From positions 1 to 64,000 of the forward strand of contig NZ_SZQA01000027.1 of NCBI RefSeq assembly GCF_005233835.1: a stretch of 64,000 nucleotides of DNA. Reading direction: 5' to 3'. Position numbers and translations under genes: made by a program. Origin of the DNA: Herbidospora galbida (GTDB lineage Bacteria; Actinomycetota; Actinomycetes; Streptosporangiales; Streptosporangiaceae). Positions 18,763 through 27,348 of this stretch are shown one piece after another. Every line of letters begins with the position of its first letter. Position 1 is the first letter of the stretch. Under the pieces are notes generated by a model. That model saw only the letters and a list, made by a program, of their open reading frames with translations, searched no databases and was not told the origin of the DNA.

Positions 18763-19344
18763 TCAGCGCCGGCCGCTGGCCGGAGAGCCGAGTTCCTCGA
18801 CGAGCGCCTCGCGGACCCGCGCCGGGGAGATGCCGGCCTCGACGATGATCTGCATGGCCAGGCCCTCGCCCTCGCGGAGCACACCCAGCAGGACGTGCCC
18901 GTCGGTGATGGCCTTGTGCTTGAGCGCGATGGCCTCGCGCAGCGACAGCTCCAGCGTCTTCTTCGCGCGCGGGCCGAAGGGGATGTGCTTTCCGCTGCGC
19001 AGGTGGCCCCGGTGGTCGCGGACCGGTTCGCGGTCGAGGGCGCCGGGCCCGAAGGCCTCCTCGACCTTCTCCCTGATGGCGTCGAGGTCGATGCCGATGG
19101 TGCTGAGCAGTTCGGCGTCGAGGTCGGGCCCGCGCCCGCCGGGCTGGTTGAGGATGTCGCGCAGCCGGGCCTCGGCGCCTCCGTGGTCGAGGCCCGTGAG
19201 GACGCGGGCGGCCAGCGACTCCGGGTCCCGGAGCATGCCCAGCAGGAGGTGTTCGGTGCCGATGCGCGGATGGTTCAGGCGCCGGGCCTCCACCTGGGCG
19301 GCGGAGACGACCCGGCGGGCGTCGTCGGTGAATCGTTCGAACAT
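18763..19344 (-). CDS. Stand-alone Clp N-terminal (double-repeat) protein
   Basis: ATG 19344 has GGGGA upstream and gives the canonical start MFERFTDDARRVV of ClpC N-domains. The 193-residue product contains two Clp-N repeats (LNHPRIGTEHLLLGML at about 25-40 and KHKAITDGHVLLGVLREG at about 145-162) but no AAA+ modules. Such orphan Clp-N proteins may bind clients or adaptors of ClpC. It lies 2 bases after a small HTH gene and shares its promoter, which suggests stress-related, autoregulated expression. A Clp-like ATPase fragment is unlikely because the protein ends cleanly before a terminator. Confidence 0.85.
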   Translation of the reverse strand: MFERFTDDARRVVSAAQVEARRLNHPRIGTEHLLLGMLRDPESLAARVLTGLDHGGAEARLRDILNQPGGRGPDLDAELLSTIGIDLDAIREKVEEAFGPGALDREPVRDHRGHLRSGKHIPFGPRAKKTLELSLREAIALKHKAITDGHVLLGVLREGEGLAMQIIVEAGISPARVREALVEELGSPASGRR

Positions 19345-19346
19345 CG

Positions 19347-19580
19347 TCAGTCTCCCCGTCTGAGCAGGCCGCGCCCGCCCGCGTACTTCTTGTGGACGGC
19401 CTGTCTGGTGACGTCGAGGTGGACGGCGATGTCCTGCCACGACCAACCCTGCTCACGGGCGTTCTCGACCTGGAGGGCCTCCAGGCGGTCGACGAGGATC
19501 CGTAGCGCCCTCACGGCCCGCAGACCGATCGAGGGATCACGGCTGCTCGCGTCGGAGGCGAGCTGCGCTGTCTCGTTCAT
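19347..19580 (-). CDS. Small HTH DNA-binding protein (operon repressor candidate)
   Basis: The 77-residue protein (MNETAQLASDAS start) ends in a helix-turn-helix, GWSWQDIAVHLDVTRQAVHK, at about residues 45-64. This is the DNA-binding type found beside Clp-N proteins in actinobacteria. An earlier in-frame start 8 codons upstream was rejected because a near-perfect promoter places transcription start at ATG 19580, making the message leaderless. Two identical-style palindromes overlap that promoter, so the protein is a plausible autorepressor. It has no sensor domain; the Clp-N partner could regulate its stability or activity, which is inference. Confidence 0.8.
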   Translation of the reverse strand: MNETAQLASDASSRDPSIGLRAVRALRILVDRLEALQVENAREQGWSWQDIAVHLDVTRQAVHKKYAGGRGLLRRGD

Positions 19581-19582
19581 GG

Positions 19583-19628
19583 TGTCAATGTAGGTTGACG
19601 TCACCCTTCATGTCAACCCGCGTTGACG
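19583..19628 (-). promoter_or_regulatory. Promoter with two TGTCAA-N6-TTGACG operators
   Basis: Read on the minus strand, TTGACA (19616-19611), an 18-base spacer and TACATT (19592-19587) are followed by 6 bases and ATG 19580. Two inverted-repeat sites, 19583-19600 and 19611-19628, both TGTCAA-N6-TTGACG with centres 28 bp apart, cover the -10 and -35 elements respectively. Confidence 0.8.
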
Positions 19629-19672
19629 TAAATGGCTGGACGGCCGTTCAGCGAGGTTGCCACGCTGGAAGG

Positions 19673-21355
19673 ATGCGCGCTCTTCCGGCCGGCGATCCCG
19701 GCGAACCAGACACGCGCGGGCCCGGCAGATACCTCTGGTGGATGGCTCGCGAACAGGGCCTGCCCCTCTGGCTGGGCATCACCTATGCCCTCGCCTGGTG
19801 GGTCGCCCAGGCACTCATCCCGGCCGCCCTCGGCAGCGGTGTCGACGCGATGATCGACAAGGACGTCCGCGGGCTCGCGCAGTGGTCGGCGGTGGTCTTC
19901 GCGCTCGGGGTGGTGCAGGCCGTCACCGGCATCCTGCGGCACCGCTGCGCCGTCTACACCTGGCTCAACGCCGCCTACAAGACCGTCCAGCTCACCAGCC
20001 GCCAGGCCACCCGCCTCGGCGCGACCCTGCCCAAGCGCCTGTCGACCGGTGAGGTGGTGAGCGTCGGCAACTCCGACATCGCCCACATCGGCAACGCGAT
20101 GGACATCATCCTGCGCGGGTCCGGCGCGGTCGTCGCGGTCGCCGTGGTCACCGTCATCATGCTGTCGGCCTCGCTGCCGCTCGGCCTGCTCGTGCTGATC
20201 GGGGTGCCGGTGATGGCGCTGGCGATCACGCCGCTGCTCAAGCCGCTGCACCGCCGCCAGCACGCCCAGCGCGACCTCCAGGGCGACCTCGCCACCCGGG
20301 CCGGCGACATCGTCGCGGGACTGCGGGTGCTGCGCGGCATCGGCGGCGAGCAGGTCTTCGCCGACCGCTACCGCGTCGAGTCGCAGCGCACCCGGGGCGC
20401 GGGAGTGCGGGTCGCGTCGGTCGAGTCGCTGCTCGAAGGAGCGCAGGTGCTGCTGCCCGGCCTGCTGGTCGCGGCGGTGACGTGGCTGGGCGCGCGGTTC
20501 GCGCTCGCGGGCGAGCTGTCGGCGGGCGAGCTCGTCTCCTTCTACGGGTACGCCGTCTTCCTCATCGCCCCGTTGCGCACGCTGACCGAGGCGGCCGACC
20601 GGCTGACCAAGGGCGCCGTGGCCGCGAAGCGGGTCGTCCGCATCCTGTCGCTGGAGCCCGAGATCACCGGCGGGGCCGCCCAGCTCCGCCACGGCGACCT
20701 GCGCGACGAGGAGTCGGGCGTCGTCGTCCGCGAGGGCGTGGTCACCGCGCTCGCCGCGGCCATCCCGGAAGAGGCCATCGCCATCGCCGACCGGCTGGGC
20801 CGCTATTCGGACGGCCGGGTGACGCTCGGCGGCGTGCCGACGGAGGACCTGCCCAAAGCGGCCCTCAGGGCGCACGTCGTGGTCGCCGACAACGCCGCCG
20901 CGCTGTTCGCCGGGACCCTCCGCGACGAACTCGACGTCAGGGGGAACGGCGACGTCGAGGCGGCCGTCCACGCGGCCTGCGCGGAGGACATCGTCGACGC
21001 GCTGCCCGACGGCCTGGACACCCACGTGGCCGAGGCCGGACGGGAGTTCTCCGGCGGCCAGCAGCAGCGGCTGCGGCTGGCCAGGGCGCTGACCGCCGAC
21101 CCGGAGATCCTCATCCTGGTCGAGCCGACCAGCGCGGTCGACGCCCACACCGAGGCCCGGATCGCCGAACGCCTCGCCAAGGCCCGCGCCGGGCGGGCCA
21201 CCCTGGTCGTCACCACGAGCCCGCTCGTGCTCGACCGGGCCGACCACGTCTACTACGTGGAGCACGAGAAAGCGGTGGCCGAGGGCACCCACCGCGAGCT
21301 GCTGACCGCCAGCACCGCATACCGTTCCACCGTCACCCGGGGGGAGGACCGATGA
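19673..21355 (+). CDS. ABC exporter half-transporter A (degenerate nucleotide-binding domain)
   Basis: The 560-residue protein has an N-terminal exporter membrane domain with six helices (about residues 25-300) and a C-terminal ATPase-like domain. The signature FSGGQQQRLRLARAL is intact. The Walker A lysine motif is absent (ALAAAIPEEAIAIA where GxxGxGKS is expected), the Walker B aspartate is replaced (ILILVEPTSAVD) and the switch histidine is replaced (VVTTSPLV). It therefore supplies only a signature motif to its partner, with which it overlaps by 4 bases. ATG 19673 is the most likely start, but GGAAGG directly abuts it, so the start is uncertain. Substrate unknown. Confidence 0.85.
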   Translation: MRALPAGDPGEPDTRGPGRYLWWMAREQGLPLWLGITYALAWWVAQALIPAALGSGVDAMIDKDVRGLAQWSAVVFALGVVQAVTGILRHRCAVYTWLNAAYKTVQLTSRQATRLGATLPKRLSTGEVVSVGNSDIAHIGNAMDIILRGSGAVVAVAVVTVIMLSASLPLGLLVLIGVPVMALAITPLLKPLHRRQHAQRDLQGDLATRAGDIVAGLRVLRGIGGEQVFADRYRVESQRTRGAGVRVASVESLLEGAQVLLPGLLVAAVTWLGARFALAGELSAGELVSFYGYAVFLIAPLRTLTEAADRLTKGAVAAKRVVRILSLEPEITGGAAQLRHGDLRDEESGVVVREGVVTALAAAIPEEAIAIADRLGRYSDGRVTLGGVPTEDLPKAALRAHVVVADNAAALFAGTLRDELDVRGNGDVEAAVHAACAEDIVDALPDGLDTHVAEAGREFSGGQQQRLRLARALTADPEILILVEPTSAVDAHTEARIAERLAKARAGRATLVVTTSPLVLDRADHVYYVEHEKAVAEGTHRELLTASTAYRSTVTRGEDR

Positions 21356-23088
21356 GCCGAGAGATCCTGCCGGTCGCCGACAAGGCGCAGGTACGCGCCT
21401 ACGCCCGGCGCCTGATGGTCAAGTATCCGAGGCGGCTGTCGGCCGCGCTGGCCCTCCACGGGCTGGCCGCGCTCTCCGGCCTGGCCGGCCCGGCGCTGCT
21501 GGGCGGCCTCGTCCAGGACGTCGCCGACGGCGCCAGGGACGTGAACGTCAGCGTGATCGCGCTGGCCATCGCCGGTTTCGTCGCCGCCCAGGCGGTGCTG
21601 ACCCGGTTCGCGGTCTTCGCGTCCTCGCGCCTGGGCGAGAGGGTGCTCGCCGAGCTGCGCGAGGAGTTCGTCGACCGGGTCCTCGCGCTGCCGCTGTCGA
21701 CGGTCGAGCGGGCCGGTTCGGGCGACCTGATCACCCGGACCTCCCGCGACGTCGACGCGCTGTCGCGGACCGTCCGCCACGCCGTGCCGGAGATCCTGAT
21801 CGCGCTGGTCACCGGCGTGTTCATGGTCGGCGCGCTGTTCGTGGTCGGCGGACCGCTCATGGCGGTGCCGTCGCTGCTGGCGGTGCCGCTGATCTGGATC
21901 TCCACCCGGTGGTACCTGAACCGGTCGGGGCCCGCCTATCTGCGTGAGGGCGCGGCGTACGCCACCCTCACCGAGGGACTCGCGCAGACCGTCGAGGGCG
22001 CCCGCACGGTCGAGGCCCTGGGCCTGGAGGATCGCCGCCGCGACCGGACCGACGAGGACATCCGGGGCTCCTACGCGGCCGAGCGCTACTCGCTGAGCCT
22101 GCGGACCGTCTGGTTCCCGGCGGTCGAGATGGGCTACGTCATCCCGGTCGTCGCCACGCTGTTCATCGGCGGCCTGTTCTACACGCAGGACTGGGTCACG
22201 GTGTACCAGGTGACCGCGGGCACGCTCTACATCCAGCAGCTCGTCGACCCGCTCGACCGGCTGCTGTCGTGGATCGACGAGCTCCAGGTCGGCAGCGCCT
22301 CGATGGCCCGCCTCCTGGGCGTCGCCAACGTGCCCGACGACCGGGCCCCGTCCGGGGCGACCCCCGACGGCGACGCGATCAAGGCCGAGGACGTGCGGTA
22401 CGCGTACCGGGAGGGACACGACGTCCTGCACGGCATCGACCTCGACGTCAGGCCGGGTGAGCGCCTGGCCATGGTGGGCCCGTCGGGGGCCGGCAAGTCG
22501 ACCCTCGGGCGGCTGCTGGCCGGCATCCACGGGCCCCGGACCGGCACGGTCACCGTCGGCGGCGCCTCGCTGGTCGAGCTGCCGCTCGGCGAGCTGCGCG
22601 GCCAGGTCGCCCTGGTCACCCAGGAGCACCACGTGTTCAAGGGGACGCTGCGCGACAACGTCCTCATCGGCCGTCCCGAGGCCGATGACGACGCCGTGAG
22701 GCAGGCCCTGGAAGCGGTCGACGCCTGGGAGTGGGCCGAGAAGCTGGGCCTGGACGCCGAGGTCGGGTCGGGCGGGGTGAGCGTCTCGCCCGCGCAGGCG
22801 CAGCAGCTCGCGCTGGCGCGGCTGGTGCTGGCCGACCCGCACACGCTGGTGCTGGACGAGGCGACCTCGCTGATCGACCCCCGCCAGGCCCGCCACCTGG
22901 AGCGGTCGCTGGCGGCGGTCCTCGACGGGCGCACCGTGATCGCCATCGCGCACCGTCTCTACACGGCCCACGACGCCGACCGGGTGGCCGTCGTCGAGGA
23001 CGGCCGGATCAGCGAACTCGGCTCCCACGAGGAACTGGTCGAGGCCGGCGGCCCCTACGCCGCCCTGTGGGACAGCTGGCGACGTTAA
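21352..23088 (+). CDS. ABC exporter half-transporter B (catalytic nucleotide-binding domain)
   Basis: The 578-residue partner has six membrane helices and an ATPase domain with intact Walker A GPSGAGKST, Q-loop VTQEH, Walker B TLVLDEATS and switch IAIAHRL. Its signature is degenerate (VSVSPAQAQQLALARL). Together with subunit A the heterodimer has one complete ATP site (Walker A of B, signature of A) and one dead site, the asymmetric arrangement of TmrAB- or TM287/288-type exporters. ATG 21352 has GGGGAGGA upstream. Its stop shares the TTAA palindrome with the stop of the convergent peptidase gene. Export of a lipid or drug-like compound is a guess from the family only. Confidence 0.9.
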   Translation: MSREILPVADKAQVRAYARRLMVKYPRRLSAALALHGLAALSGLAGPALLGGLVQDVADGARDVNVSVIALAIAGFVAAQAVLTRFAVFASSRLGERVLAELREEFVDRVLALPLSTVERAGSGDLITRTSRDVDALSRTVRHAVPEILIALVTGVFMVGALFVVGGPLMAVPSLLAVPLIWISTRWYLNRSGPAYLREGAAYATLTEGLAQTVEGARTVEALGLEDRRRDRTDEDIRGSYAAERYSLSLRTVWFPAVEMGYVIPVVATLFIGGLFYTQDWVTVYQVTAGTLYIQQLVDPLDRLLSWIDELQVGSASMARLLGVANVPDDRAPSGATPDGDAIKAEDVRYAYREGHDVLHGIDLDVRPGERLAMVGPSGAGKSTLGRLLAGIHGPRTGTVTVGGASLVELPLGELRGQVALVTQEHHVFKGTLRDNVLIGRPEADDDAVRQALEAVDAWEWAEKLGLDAEVGSGGVSVSPAQAQQLALARLVLADPHTLVLDEATSLIDPRQARHLERSLAAVLDGRTVIAIAHRLYTAHDADRVAVVEDGRISELGSHEELVEAGGPYAALWDSWRR

Positions 23089-25115
23089 CCGAGGGCACGG
23101 CGCAGGAACTCGACCTGGAGCAGCAGGAGGTTCTCGGCCACGACCTCCTGCGGCGTCATGTGGGTGACGCCCGACAGCGGCAGCACGGTGTGCGGCCGCC
23201 CGGCGGCCAGCAGCGCCGACGACAACCGCAGTGTGTGGGCGGCCACCACGTTGTCGTCGGCCAGGCCGTGGATCAGCATCAGCGGGCGCTCCAGCTTCTC
23301 CGCGTCCGCGAGGAGCGAGGAGTGCTCGTAGTGGCCCTCCGACGGGTGGCCCAGGTAGCGCTCGGTGTACGCCGTGTCGTAGAGCCGCCAGTCGGTCACG
23401 GGGGCGCCCGCGATGGCGGCGTGGAACACGTCGGGCCGCCGCAGCACCGCCAGGGCCGCCAGGTAGCCGCCGAACGACCAGCCCCGGATCGCGACCTTGG
23501 TCAGGTCGAGGTCGGGGTGGGGCATCGACTGGAGCACCTCGACCTGGTCGTCGAGGGTGATCGTGAAGTCGTGGTGGACCTCGCGCTCGAAGGCCGGGCC
23601 GCGTCCGGGCGTGCCGCGCCCGTCGGAGACGATCACCGCGAAGCCCTGCTCGGCCCACCACTGCGGCTCCAGGAACATCCGGTGCGAGTGGAGCACCCGC
23701 TGGGCGTGCGGCCCGCCGTAGGGGTCCATCAGGACGGGCAGCTTGGCCGACCCCTCGACGTGCCACGACGGCAGCAGGACGGCCGTGGAGAGCTCACGGG
23801 AGCCGGCCCGCGACAGGGAGATCCGCAGGTCGAGACCGGGCCGCTCGGCCACGCTCGCGATCGGCGCCGAGCTCCCGTCGAGCCGGATCACCCGCACCGA
23901 CACGCCCTCGTGGTCGAGCGACTGGGCCACCACGACGGTCACGCCGCCGCTGCGGCGTCCGGTGAACACGCCCGCGTCGGTCGAGAGGGGGCTGAGGGTC
24001 CCCTGGGCGTACGCCCACAGCTGCACCTGTGCCGGGTCACCGCCGCTCGCGGTGAACAGCACGACGTTGTCGTCGACGTCGACCACGCTGCGGACCTGCA
24101 GCGACGGCGGCGTCACCGGGTCGGCGCCGACGAACAGCCGCCGCCCGCCGTCGGCGTCGGCGACCCAGACCACGGCGCCGTCGGCGGTGTGCGCCGGGAC
24201 GCCCGGAGCCGCCTCGACCCACGCTTCGTCGACGTCTTCCCTGATCAGGGTGGTGCCGCCGGTCGTCGGGTCGACCGAGAGCAGCCGTAGCGACCTCTGG
24301 TCGCGGGCCAGCGTCACGATGAGCGGCCCGAACGCGTCCCAGGAGGCGGTGACGAGGTATTCGTGCTCGAACGGCACCTCGGTGCGGATCCCGTCGAGCC
24401 CCACGATGTAGAGGTTGACCCGCGCATTGGCGGTGCCGGCCGCCGGATAGGCGACCGAGACCGGGTCGCTGCCCGGGTTGGCCGGGTCGGCGATGTGCCA
24501 GATCTGCACCGGCGAGTCGTCGACCCGGGCGACCAGCAGCGCCGAGGCGTCGGGCGACCACCAGTAGCCGCGCATCCGGTCGAGCTCCTCGGAGGCGATG
24601 AACTCGGCCAGGCCCCAGGTCGCGCCGTCTTCCCCGGCCACCTCGAAGTCGGAGCCGGTCTCCAGGTCCTGCACCCGCAGGCGCCCGCCGCTGACGTAGG
24701 CGACCTTGCCGCCGTCGGGGGACAGGCGAGGGTCGATCACCCCGCCCGGGGTCTTCAGCCACCGGATCTCGCCGGCCTCCCAGACGTACAGGGCGCCGGA
24801 GAGGGTGAAGACGATCCGGTGCCCCGCGTAGGAGAACCCGACCACGCCGCCGGCCGACTCGCGGGCGCGCTCACGCCGGGCCCGCTCCTCCGGTGGCAGC
24901 TCCTCCTCGGCCGCGCCGAGGATCAGCGGGTCGACGAGCAGCCGCTCCTCGCCCGAGGCGACGTCGAGTTCCCACAGGCAGGTCACGGGGTCGGTGCCCG
25001 ACTTGGTCCGCTGGAAGATCACCTTGTCACCGGAGGGGGTGAGGGTGAATCCGCGCGGCACCCCGAGCGTGAACCGGCGGGTCCGGGCATGCAGGCGAGG
25101 GAAGCTCTCAGTCAT
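23085..25115 (-). CDS. Prolyl oligopeptidase family peptidase (DPP-IV-like)
   Basis: The 676-residue protein has an N-terminal beta-propeller-like region (about 1-420) with the EE motif of dipeptidyl peptidase IV ([18 protein letters not shown]), which binds the substrate N-terminus. The C-terminal alpha/beta hydrolase has nucleophile Ser in GWSFGGY, Asp in HGLADDNV and His in GVTHMT. It probably removes X-Pro dipeptides from short peptides. There is no signal peptide, so it is likely cytosolic. Its start is only 19 bases from divergent mshB, with AGGGG just before the ATG. The 3' end overlaps the ABC gene by 4 bases. Confidence 0.9.
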   Translation of the reverse strand: MTESFPRLHARTRRFTLGVPRGFTLTPSGDKVIFQRTKSGTDPVTCLWELDVASGEERLLVDPLILGAAEEELPPEERARRERARESAGGVVGFSYAGHRIVFTLSGALYVWEAGEIRWLKTPGGVIDPRLSPDGGKVAYVSGGRLRVQDLETGSDFEVAGEDGATWGLAEFIASEELDRMRGYWWSPDASALLVARVDDSPVQIWHIADPANPGSDPVSVAYPAAGTANARVNLYIVGLDGIRTEVPFEHEYLVTASWDAFGPLIVTLARDQRSLRLLSVDPTTGGTTLIREDVDEAWVEAAPGVPAHTADGAVVWVADADGGRRLFVGADPVTPPSLQVRSVVDVDDNVVLFTASGGDPAQVQLWAYAQGTLSPLSTDAGVFTGRRSGGVTVVVAQSLDHEGVSVRVIRLDGSSAPIASVAERPGLDLRISLSRAGSRELSTAVLLPSWHVEGSAKLPVLMDPYGGPHAQRVLHSHRMFLEPQWWAEQGFAVIVSDGRGTPGRGPAFEREVHHDFTITLDDQVEVLQSMPHPDLDLTKVAIRGWSFGGYLAALAVLRRPDVFHAAIAGAPVTDWRLYDTAYTERYLGHPSEGHYEHSSLLADAEKLERPLMLIHGLADDNVVAAHTLRLSSALLAAGRPHTVLPLSGVTHMTPQEVVAENLLLLQVEFLRRALG

Positions 25116-25134
25116 AGCCCCTTATAGTGCCAGC
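25116..25134 (+). promoter_or_regulatory. Divergent 19-base spacer with leaderless mshB promoter
   Basis: TATAGT (25123-25128) lies 6 bases before ATG of mshB, which predicts a leaderless start. The opposite gene starts at the other end of the same 19 bases, so its own promoter must overlap the mshB coding region or this element. Confidence 0.6.
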
Positions 25135-25923
25135 ATGCTCGACCGACGCCTCCTCCTCGTCCACGCCCATCCCGACGACGAGACGATCGGCACCGGTGCC
25201 ACGATGGCCCGCTACGCCGCCGAGGGCGCCCACGTGACCCTGGTCACCTGCACCCGCGGCGAAGAGGGCGAGATCATCCCCTCGACCCTGTCCCACCTGG
25301 GCCCCGACGACCTGGGCGCCTACCGCGAGCGGGAGCTGGCGGCCGCCTGCCGGGCGCTCGGCGTCGACGACCACCGCTTCCTGGGCTACCGCGACAGCGG
25401 CATGATGGGCGCGGCCTCCAACGACGACCCCCGCTGCTTCTGGCGGGCGCCGGTCGACGAGGCGGCCGAGCGGCTCCTCCAGATCATCGACGAGGTGCGC
25501 CCCCAGGTGATCGTCACCTACGACGAGAACGGCCTCTACGGCCATCCCGACCACATCCAGGCCCACCGGGTGGCCTGGCGCGCGTTCGAGCAGGCCGGCA
25601 CGGTCGCGAAGTTCTACCAGACCGCCCAGCTCCGCTCCGAGATGCTGGAGGCGGCGGCCCGCATGGAGATCTTCCGGCCCGAAGACGTCGACGCCCTCGG
25701 CTACGGCCGCGAGACGGTGACCACCTCGATCGACGCCCGCGCCTACCTCGACGCCAAGCTCAACGCCCTGCGCGCCCACGGCACCCAGATCACCGTCGAC
25801 GCCCCCCGCTTCGCCCTGTCGAACGGCGTCGGCCAGGAGGCCCGCGGCGTCGAACACTTCGTACGCAAAGCGGGACCCTCCGTGACGGGGTGCGAGGACG
25901 ATCTGTTCGCCGGCATCGGCTAG
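25135..25923 (+). CDS. mshB: Mycothiol deacetylase
   Basis: The 262-residue GlcNAc-PI deacetylase family protein has the zinc/catalytic motif HAHPDDE at residues 10-16 and the distal GHPDHIQAH. It removes the acetyl group from GlcNAc-inositol, the second committed step of mycothiol synthesis, in the cytosol. The length equals that of characterised MshB proteins, and mycothiol is found only in actinobacteria. The ATG follows TATAGT by 6 bases. A small membrane protein gene follows after 9 bases. The other mycothiol genes are not in this window. Confidence 0.9.
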   Translation: MLDRRLLLVHAHPDDETIGTGATMARYAAEGAHVTLVTCTRGEEGEIIPSTLSHLGPDDLGAYRERELAAACRALGVDDHRFLGYRDSGMMGAASNDDPRCFWRAPVDEAAERLLQIIDEVRPQVIVTYDENGLYGHPDHIQAHRVAWRAFEQAGTVAKFYQTAQLRSEMLEAAARMEIFRPEDVDALGYGRETVTTSIDARAYLDAKLNALRAHGTQITVDAPRFALSNGVGQEARGVEHFVRKAGPSVTGCEDDLFAGIG

Positions 25924-25932
25924 CCTCGCCCC

Positions 25933-26376
25933 ATGATGGTGAACGCCGCTCCCGAGACCGCCGAACACGACGACGGTCCGAGCGGCGCCGAGCCCGCGGT
26001 CACCGGCGCCGCCTACGGCGTGCTCTTCATGCTCGGCCTGGTCGTGGGCGTCGTCGGCGCCTTCGAGCACGAGTGGTATCTGTTCGGCACCCTGCCCGTC
26101 GGGGGCGTGCTGGCGGTGCTGGTGCTGTTCGCGGTCCCCTATGCGATGGGCCGGCTGATGGGCACCCGCCTGGCCGCCATGGCGGTGGCCGTCGGCTGGG
26201 TGATCCCGTCGATGATCCTGGCGGGCCCGCGCCCGGAGGGCGACCTGGCCATCGCCGCGACGCTGGGCGGATACATCTACCTTTACGGCGGTCTGGTGGC
26301 CGTCGCCCTGGCCGTCGTCCTCGCCCCGTCAACGGGAGGGTCCTGGCTGCTCAGGCAGAACGTCCGCATAAGGTAA
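25933..26376 (+). CDS. Four-helix membrane protein next to mshB (DUF6113-like)
   Basis: The 147-residue protein has a polar N-terminus of about 24 residues followed by four hydrophobic helices and a basic C-terminus. No catalytic motif is visible. A similar small membrane protein accompanies mshB in many actinobacteria (I recall it as DUF6113; Rv1171 may be the mycobacterial counterpart). The TAGCCT hexamer lies 6 bases before the start, which suggests an internal leaderless promoter overlapping the mshB stop. Function is unknown; conserved linkage hints at a mycothiol or envelope role. Confidence 0.7.
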   Translation: MMVNAAPETAEHDDGPSGAEPAVTGAAYGVLFMLGLVVGVVGAFEHEWYLFGTLPVGGVLAVLVLFAVPYAMGRLMGTRLAAMAVAVGWVIPSMILAGPRPEGDLAIAATLGGYIYLYGGLVAVALAVVLAPSTGGSWLLRQNVRIR

Positions 26377-26381
26377 GGTGC

Positions 26382-26870
26382 GTGCTCGCCGACAGGGATC
26401 TTTACCGGAAGGTGGCCGGCCGTTTCGCGACCGGGATCGTCATCGTCACGACGGTCGACCCGTCGGGGACCGACCACGCGATGACGGTCAACTCCTTCGC
26501 CTCGGTGTCGCTCGATCCCCTGCTGGCCCTGTTCTGCGCCGAGAAGATCGCCCGCTTCCACGACACGGTGATCAGCGCGGGCGTGTGGGGCGTCTCGGTC
26601 CTCGGTGAGGACGACGAGGAGGTCTCCCGCTACCTCGCCAAACGCGGCCGGCCGCTGGAGGGCCAGCTGACCGGGTTCCCGCACCACCGCGGCGCGCTGG
26701 GCGTCGCGCTGCTCGACAGCGCCATCGCCACCCTGGAGTGCCGGACCGTCGCCGTCCACGAGGCGGGCGACCACTCGATCGTCGTCGGCGGTGTGGAGAC
26801 CGTGGCCACCCCGCGTGACGCCGCGCCGCTCATCTACCACCGGGGTCACTACTCGTTCCTGGCCGAGTGA
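26382..26870 (+). CDS. Flavin reductase-like split-barrel protein
   Basis: The 162-residue protein contains the flavin-binding pattern of the flavin reductase/HpaC family: FATGIVIVTT, MTVNSFASVSLDPLLALFC, then RGHY near the C-terminus. Such enzymes use NAD(P)H to reduce FMN or FAD for a partner monooxygenase. No oxygenase is adjacent. GTG 26382 is preceded by TAAGGT at 7 bases, so it is probably leaderless even though the previous gene ends 5 bases away. The length is normal for the family. Substrate flavin and partner are unknown. Confidence 0.85.
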   Translation: MLADRDLYRKVAGRFATGIVIVTTVDPSGTDHAMTVNSFASVSLDPLLALFCAEKIARFHDTVISAGVWGVSVLGEDDEEVSRYLAKRGRPLEGQLTGFPHHRGALGVALLDSAIATLECRTVAVHEAGDHSIVVGGVETVATPRDAAPLIYHRGHYSFLAE

Positions 26871-26885
26871 GCGCATGATGTGCTG

Positions 26886-27320
26886 ATGGGGCCGTACTTC
26901 CGCTTCCGCCGCGCCGTCAACTGGATCAACCTCTCGACCCCGCTGGGCCTGCTGATCGCCCGCATCGGCGGGGCGACCCTGCACAAGGGCGAACTCGGTC
27001 TCGTGTACGCCCACGGCTACCGCCTCTCGTTCCCCATCGCCGGGGCCTTCACCGTCGGGAACGTCGTGCTCACCAAGCACCCCCACGGCTACCTGAGCGG
27101 ACGGCTCCTCCTGCACGAATCCCGCCACGCCAGCCAGTACGCCGCCTGCGTCGGCCTGCCGATGCTCCCGCTCTACGTCCTGTCGGTGCTGGTGTCGGTG
27201 CTGACGTGCGGGAACCCGGCGACGTACAACCCGTTCGAGCGCATGGCCGACCTCGACGACGGCGGCTACGCGCGGGTGCCCCCGTGGTGGCGGCGCGGCC
27301 GATCGCGCGGCGACGCATAA
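26886..27320 (+). CDS. Small HExxH-containing protein of unknown function
   Basis: The 144-residue protein (ATG 26886; GTG 26880 is an alternative) has moderately hydrophobic segments at about residues 15-30, 48-62 and 92-110 and a conserved-looking LLLHESRHASQYA at about 76-88. HESRH fits the zinc-metalloprotease pattern HExxH, and the following Gln-Tyr recalls the HExxHxxQ of DUF4157-type domains. A third zinc ligand is not obvious. It may be a membrane-associated metalloprotease-like protein or an unrelated family with a chance motif. The start lies 15 bases after the flavin reductase stop and the gene may share its transcript. Confidence 0.7.
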   Translation: MGPYFRFRRAVNWINLSTPLGLLIARIGGATLHKGELGLVYAHGYRLSFPIAGAFTVGNVVLTKHPHGYLSGRLLLHESRHASQYAACVGLPMLPLYVLSVLVSVLTCGNPATYNPFERMADLDDGGYARVPPWWRRGRSRGDA

Positions 27321-27348
27321 TTCCCGTGTCAGGGGGATCTTCAAGAGG

